A DNA stretch of 32,689 bases from Vibrio neptunius (lineage in GTDB: Bacteria > Pseudomonadota > Gammaproteobacteria > Enterobacterales > Vibrionaceae): contig NZ_JXXU01000090.1 of the NCBI RefSeq assembly GCF_000967495.1, positions 1 to 32,689 on the forward strand. Direction: 5' to 3'. Below are positions 31,711 through 32,689 of this stretch, in pieces (within the stretch, counting starts at the first letter, position 1; each line of letters begins with the position of its first letter). A model generated the notes under the pieces. It was not told the origin of the DNA and made no database searches. It saw only the letters and a program-made list of their open reading frames with translations. A program made the position numbers and the translations under genes.

Positions 31711-32465
31711 AAGGTTTAACCGATAAAGTGGCGATCGTCACCGGAGCCGCGAATGGTATTGGTCTGGCGATTGCACAACGTTTGTATGACGAGGGAGCGC
31801 GATTGATGCTGGCAGACTGGGATCAAGAGCCATTACTGAATGCTTTGGAACATTTTGATAAATCTCGAGTTATCGCACAGAACGTCGATGTGTCCGATGC
31901 CCAGCAAGTGGCTAGCTTGGTGCAAAATTGTGTCGCGCATTTTGGCCAGTTGGATATTTTAGTCAACAATGCTGGAATTCATATTCCCGGCACTGTGCTG
32001 GAGTGCAGCGTCGAAGATTGGCGTAAAATTTCATCGGTCAATATCGATGGTGTGGTTTATTGTGCAAAATTTGCCTTGCCAGAGTTACTTAAAACCCGTG
32101 GCTGCATAATTAACACCGCCTCAGTATCTGGATTAGGCGGTGATTGGGGGGCAGCATTTTATTGTGCAACCAAAGGAGCCGTGGTCAACTTGACCCGTGC
32201 AATGGCGCTGGATCATGGTTTGGACGGGGTTCGCATCAATGCCGTATGCCCAAGCTTAGTTAAAACCAATATGACCAATGGTTGGCCTCAAGCAGTGCGT
32301 GATAAATTTAATGAGCGAATCCCATTAGGGCGCGCTGCTGAACCAAAAGAGATTGCCGCAGTGGTCACCTTTTTAGCCAGTGATGACGCCTCGTTTATTA
32401 ACGGTGTCAACTTACCTGTTGATGGTGGTGCAACCGCTTCCGATGGACAACCGAAAATCGTTTAA
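31707..32465 (+). CDS. Short-chain dehydrogenase, probable acetoin/2,3-butanediol oxidoreductase
   Basis: A 252-residue classical SDR. NAD(P)-binding TGAANGIG at 12-19, NNAG (87-90), catalytic S139, Y152 and K156 (YCATK), and the late PVDGG motif (237-241). In this operon it is expected to reduce acetoin to 2,3-butanediol or diacetyl to acetoin with NADH, which would recover NAD+ during fermentation. Substrate is inferred from context; SDRs are hard to assign by sequence alone. D36-D38 in MLADWDQ after the second strand suggests NADH preference. It overlaps budB by four bases (31707-31710). Confidence 0.85.
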   Translation: MKGLTDKVAIVTGAANGIGLAIAQRLYDEGARLMLADWDQEPLLNALEHFDKSRVIAQNVDVSDAQQVASLVQNCVAHFGQLDILVNNAGIHIPGTVLECSVEDWRKISSVNIDGVVYCAKFALPELLKTRGCIINTASVSGLGGDWGAAFYCATKGAVVNLTRAMALDHGLDGVRINAVCPSLVKTNMTNGWPQAVRDKFNERIPLGRAAEPKEIAAVVTFLASDDASFINGVNLPVDGGATASDGQPKIV

Positions 32466-32504
32466 TACCGCACCAGATCATTCAAAGGGGTATGGTGCTA
32501 TCTT

Positions 32505-32544
32505 CGCCATGTTCTCTCTCCACTATCCAGAGAGTGACATGGCG
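32505..32544. repeat. Imperfect hairpin after the bud operon
   Basis: CGCCATGT (32505-32512) pairs with ACATGGCG (32537-32544), and CTCTCT pairs with AGAGAG inside, around an 8-base loop. There is no T-run. A weaker hairpin (GCACCA / TGGTGC, 32470-32498) lies just after the SDR stop and may be a poor terminator. The region 32466-32689 otherwise has no gene I can establish. Confidence 0.5.
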
Positions 32545-32689
32545 ACGCAACAAAGGCACCGCCCTGCTGACTTTATTAAACACAAGCACACGGTGTTCGA
32601 GCTCAGCAATCATCGACCATTCATCACTGTTGATATGGTCGATAAAAGGGTAAATAAGCCAAGGGTTATTCCTCGGCTACCATGGCTTG
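32539..32689 (+). other. Possible partial reading frame at the right edge
   Basis: An ATG at 32539 opens a frame that continues past the window edge (50 codons visible, beginning MATQQRHRPADFIK). GAGAGTGAC before it is a weak ribosome site, and the ATG lies within the hairpin at 32505-32544. On the minus strand the same DNA has an open stretch from 32676 to 32482 that reads more like protein (for example IYPFIDHINSDEWSMIAELE) but is cut by TAG at 32677-32679, and its first ATG is only at 32613. It could be the end of a broken gene. I cannot decide which, if either, is real. Confidence 0.2.

Overview
The window is chromosomal DNA from a gammaproteobacterium, very probably a Vibrio. Rho, TrxA, RhlB, RecQ, UvrD, PrlC, Gor and RlmJ all read like the enterobacterial/vibrio proteins. 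The left edge carries an rRNA-operon leader of Vibrio type. UbiD has the long form (618 residues) that I recall as typical of vibrios. A lysR-budA-budB-SDR acetoin cluster has the same order as the one I remember from V. cholerae. Genus is inferred from this; species cannot be given.

Layout. (1) 1-400: upstream leader and tandem promoters of an rRNA operon that is transcribed leftward out of the window. (2) 434-3331, minus strand: ubiD, a small 2Fe-2S ferredoxin and the flavin reductase fre in one coupled operon. (3) 3367-6301, minus strand: a periplasmic protein of unknown function, rho and trxA, each with its own intrinsic terminator. (4) 6414-9213, plus strand: rhlB-gppA. (5) 9280-12346, minus strand: recQ, a small DUF3630-like gene and the queuosine-precursor transporter yhhQ. 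(6) 12501-16868, plus strand: rarD, an araC-lysE pair and ggt. (7) 16870-17625: no protein gene. It holds a CsrB-type regulatory RNA with about 30 GGA motifs, an upstream GacA/VarA box, and an ERIC-like repeat. (8) 17626-19797, minus strand: uvrD with a candidate LexA box. (9) 20110-22531, plus strand: a bufferin-type RiPP operon (precursor peptide, MNIO enzyme, DUF2063 partner, DoxX membrane protein). (10) prlC (minus), then rlmJ and gorA (plus). (11) An orphan periplasmic solute-binding protein and a LysR regulator (minus), then budA-budB-SDR (plus). The last 220 bases have no gene I can establish.

How the parts work together. Most of the window is housekeeping: transcription termination and RNA decay (rho, rhlB), stringent response (gppA), redox (trxA, gor, ggt for glutathione turnover), DNA repair (recQ, uvrD), ubiquinone synthesis (ubiD) and tRNA/rRNA modification (yhhQ, rlmJ). 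Three parts stand out. The Csr RNA should titrate CsrA under VarS/VarA control. The bufferin operon encodes a secreted, cysteine-modified metal-binding peptide; a terminator-like hairpin lies between precursor and enzyme genes and a 13-bp inverted repeat lies upstream. The bud cluster diverts pyruvate to acetoin/2,3-butanediol, with a divergent LysR regulator and a dyad at the budA start.

Limits: everything was read by eye. Family assignments rest on motif recognition, promoters and operators are consensus matches, and no alignment or folding was run.
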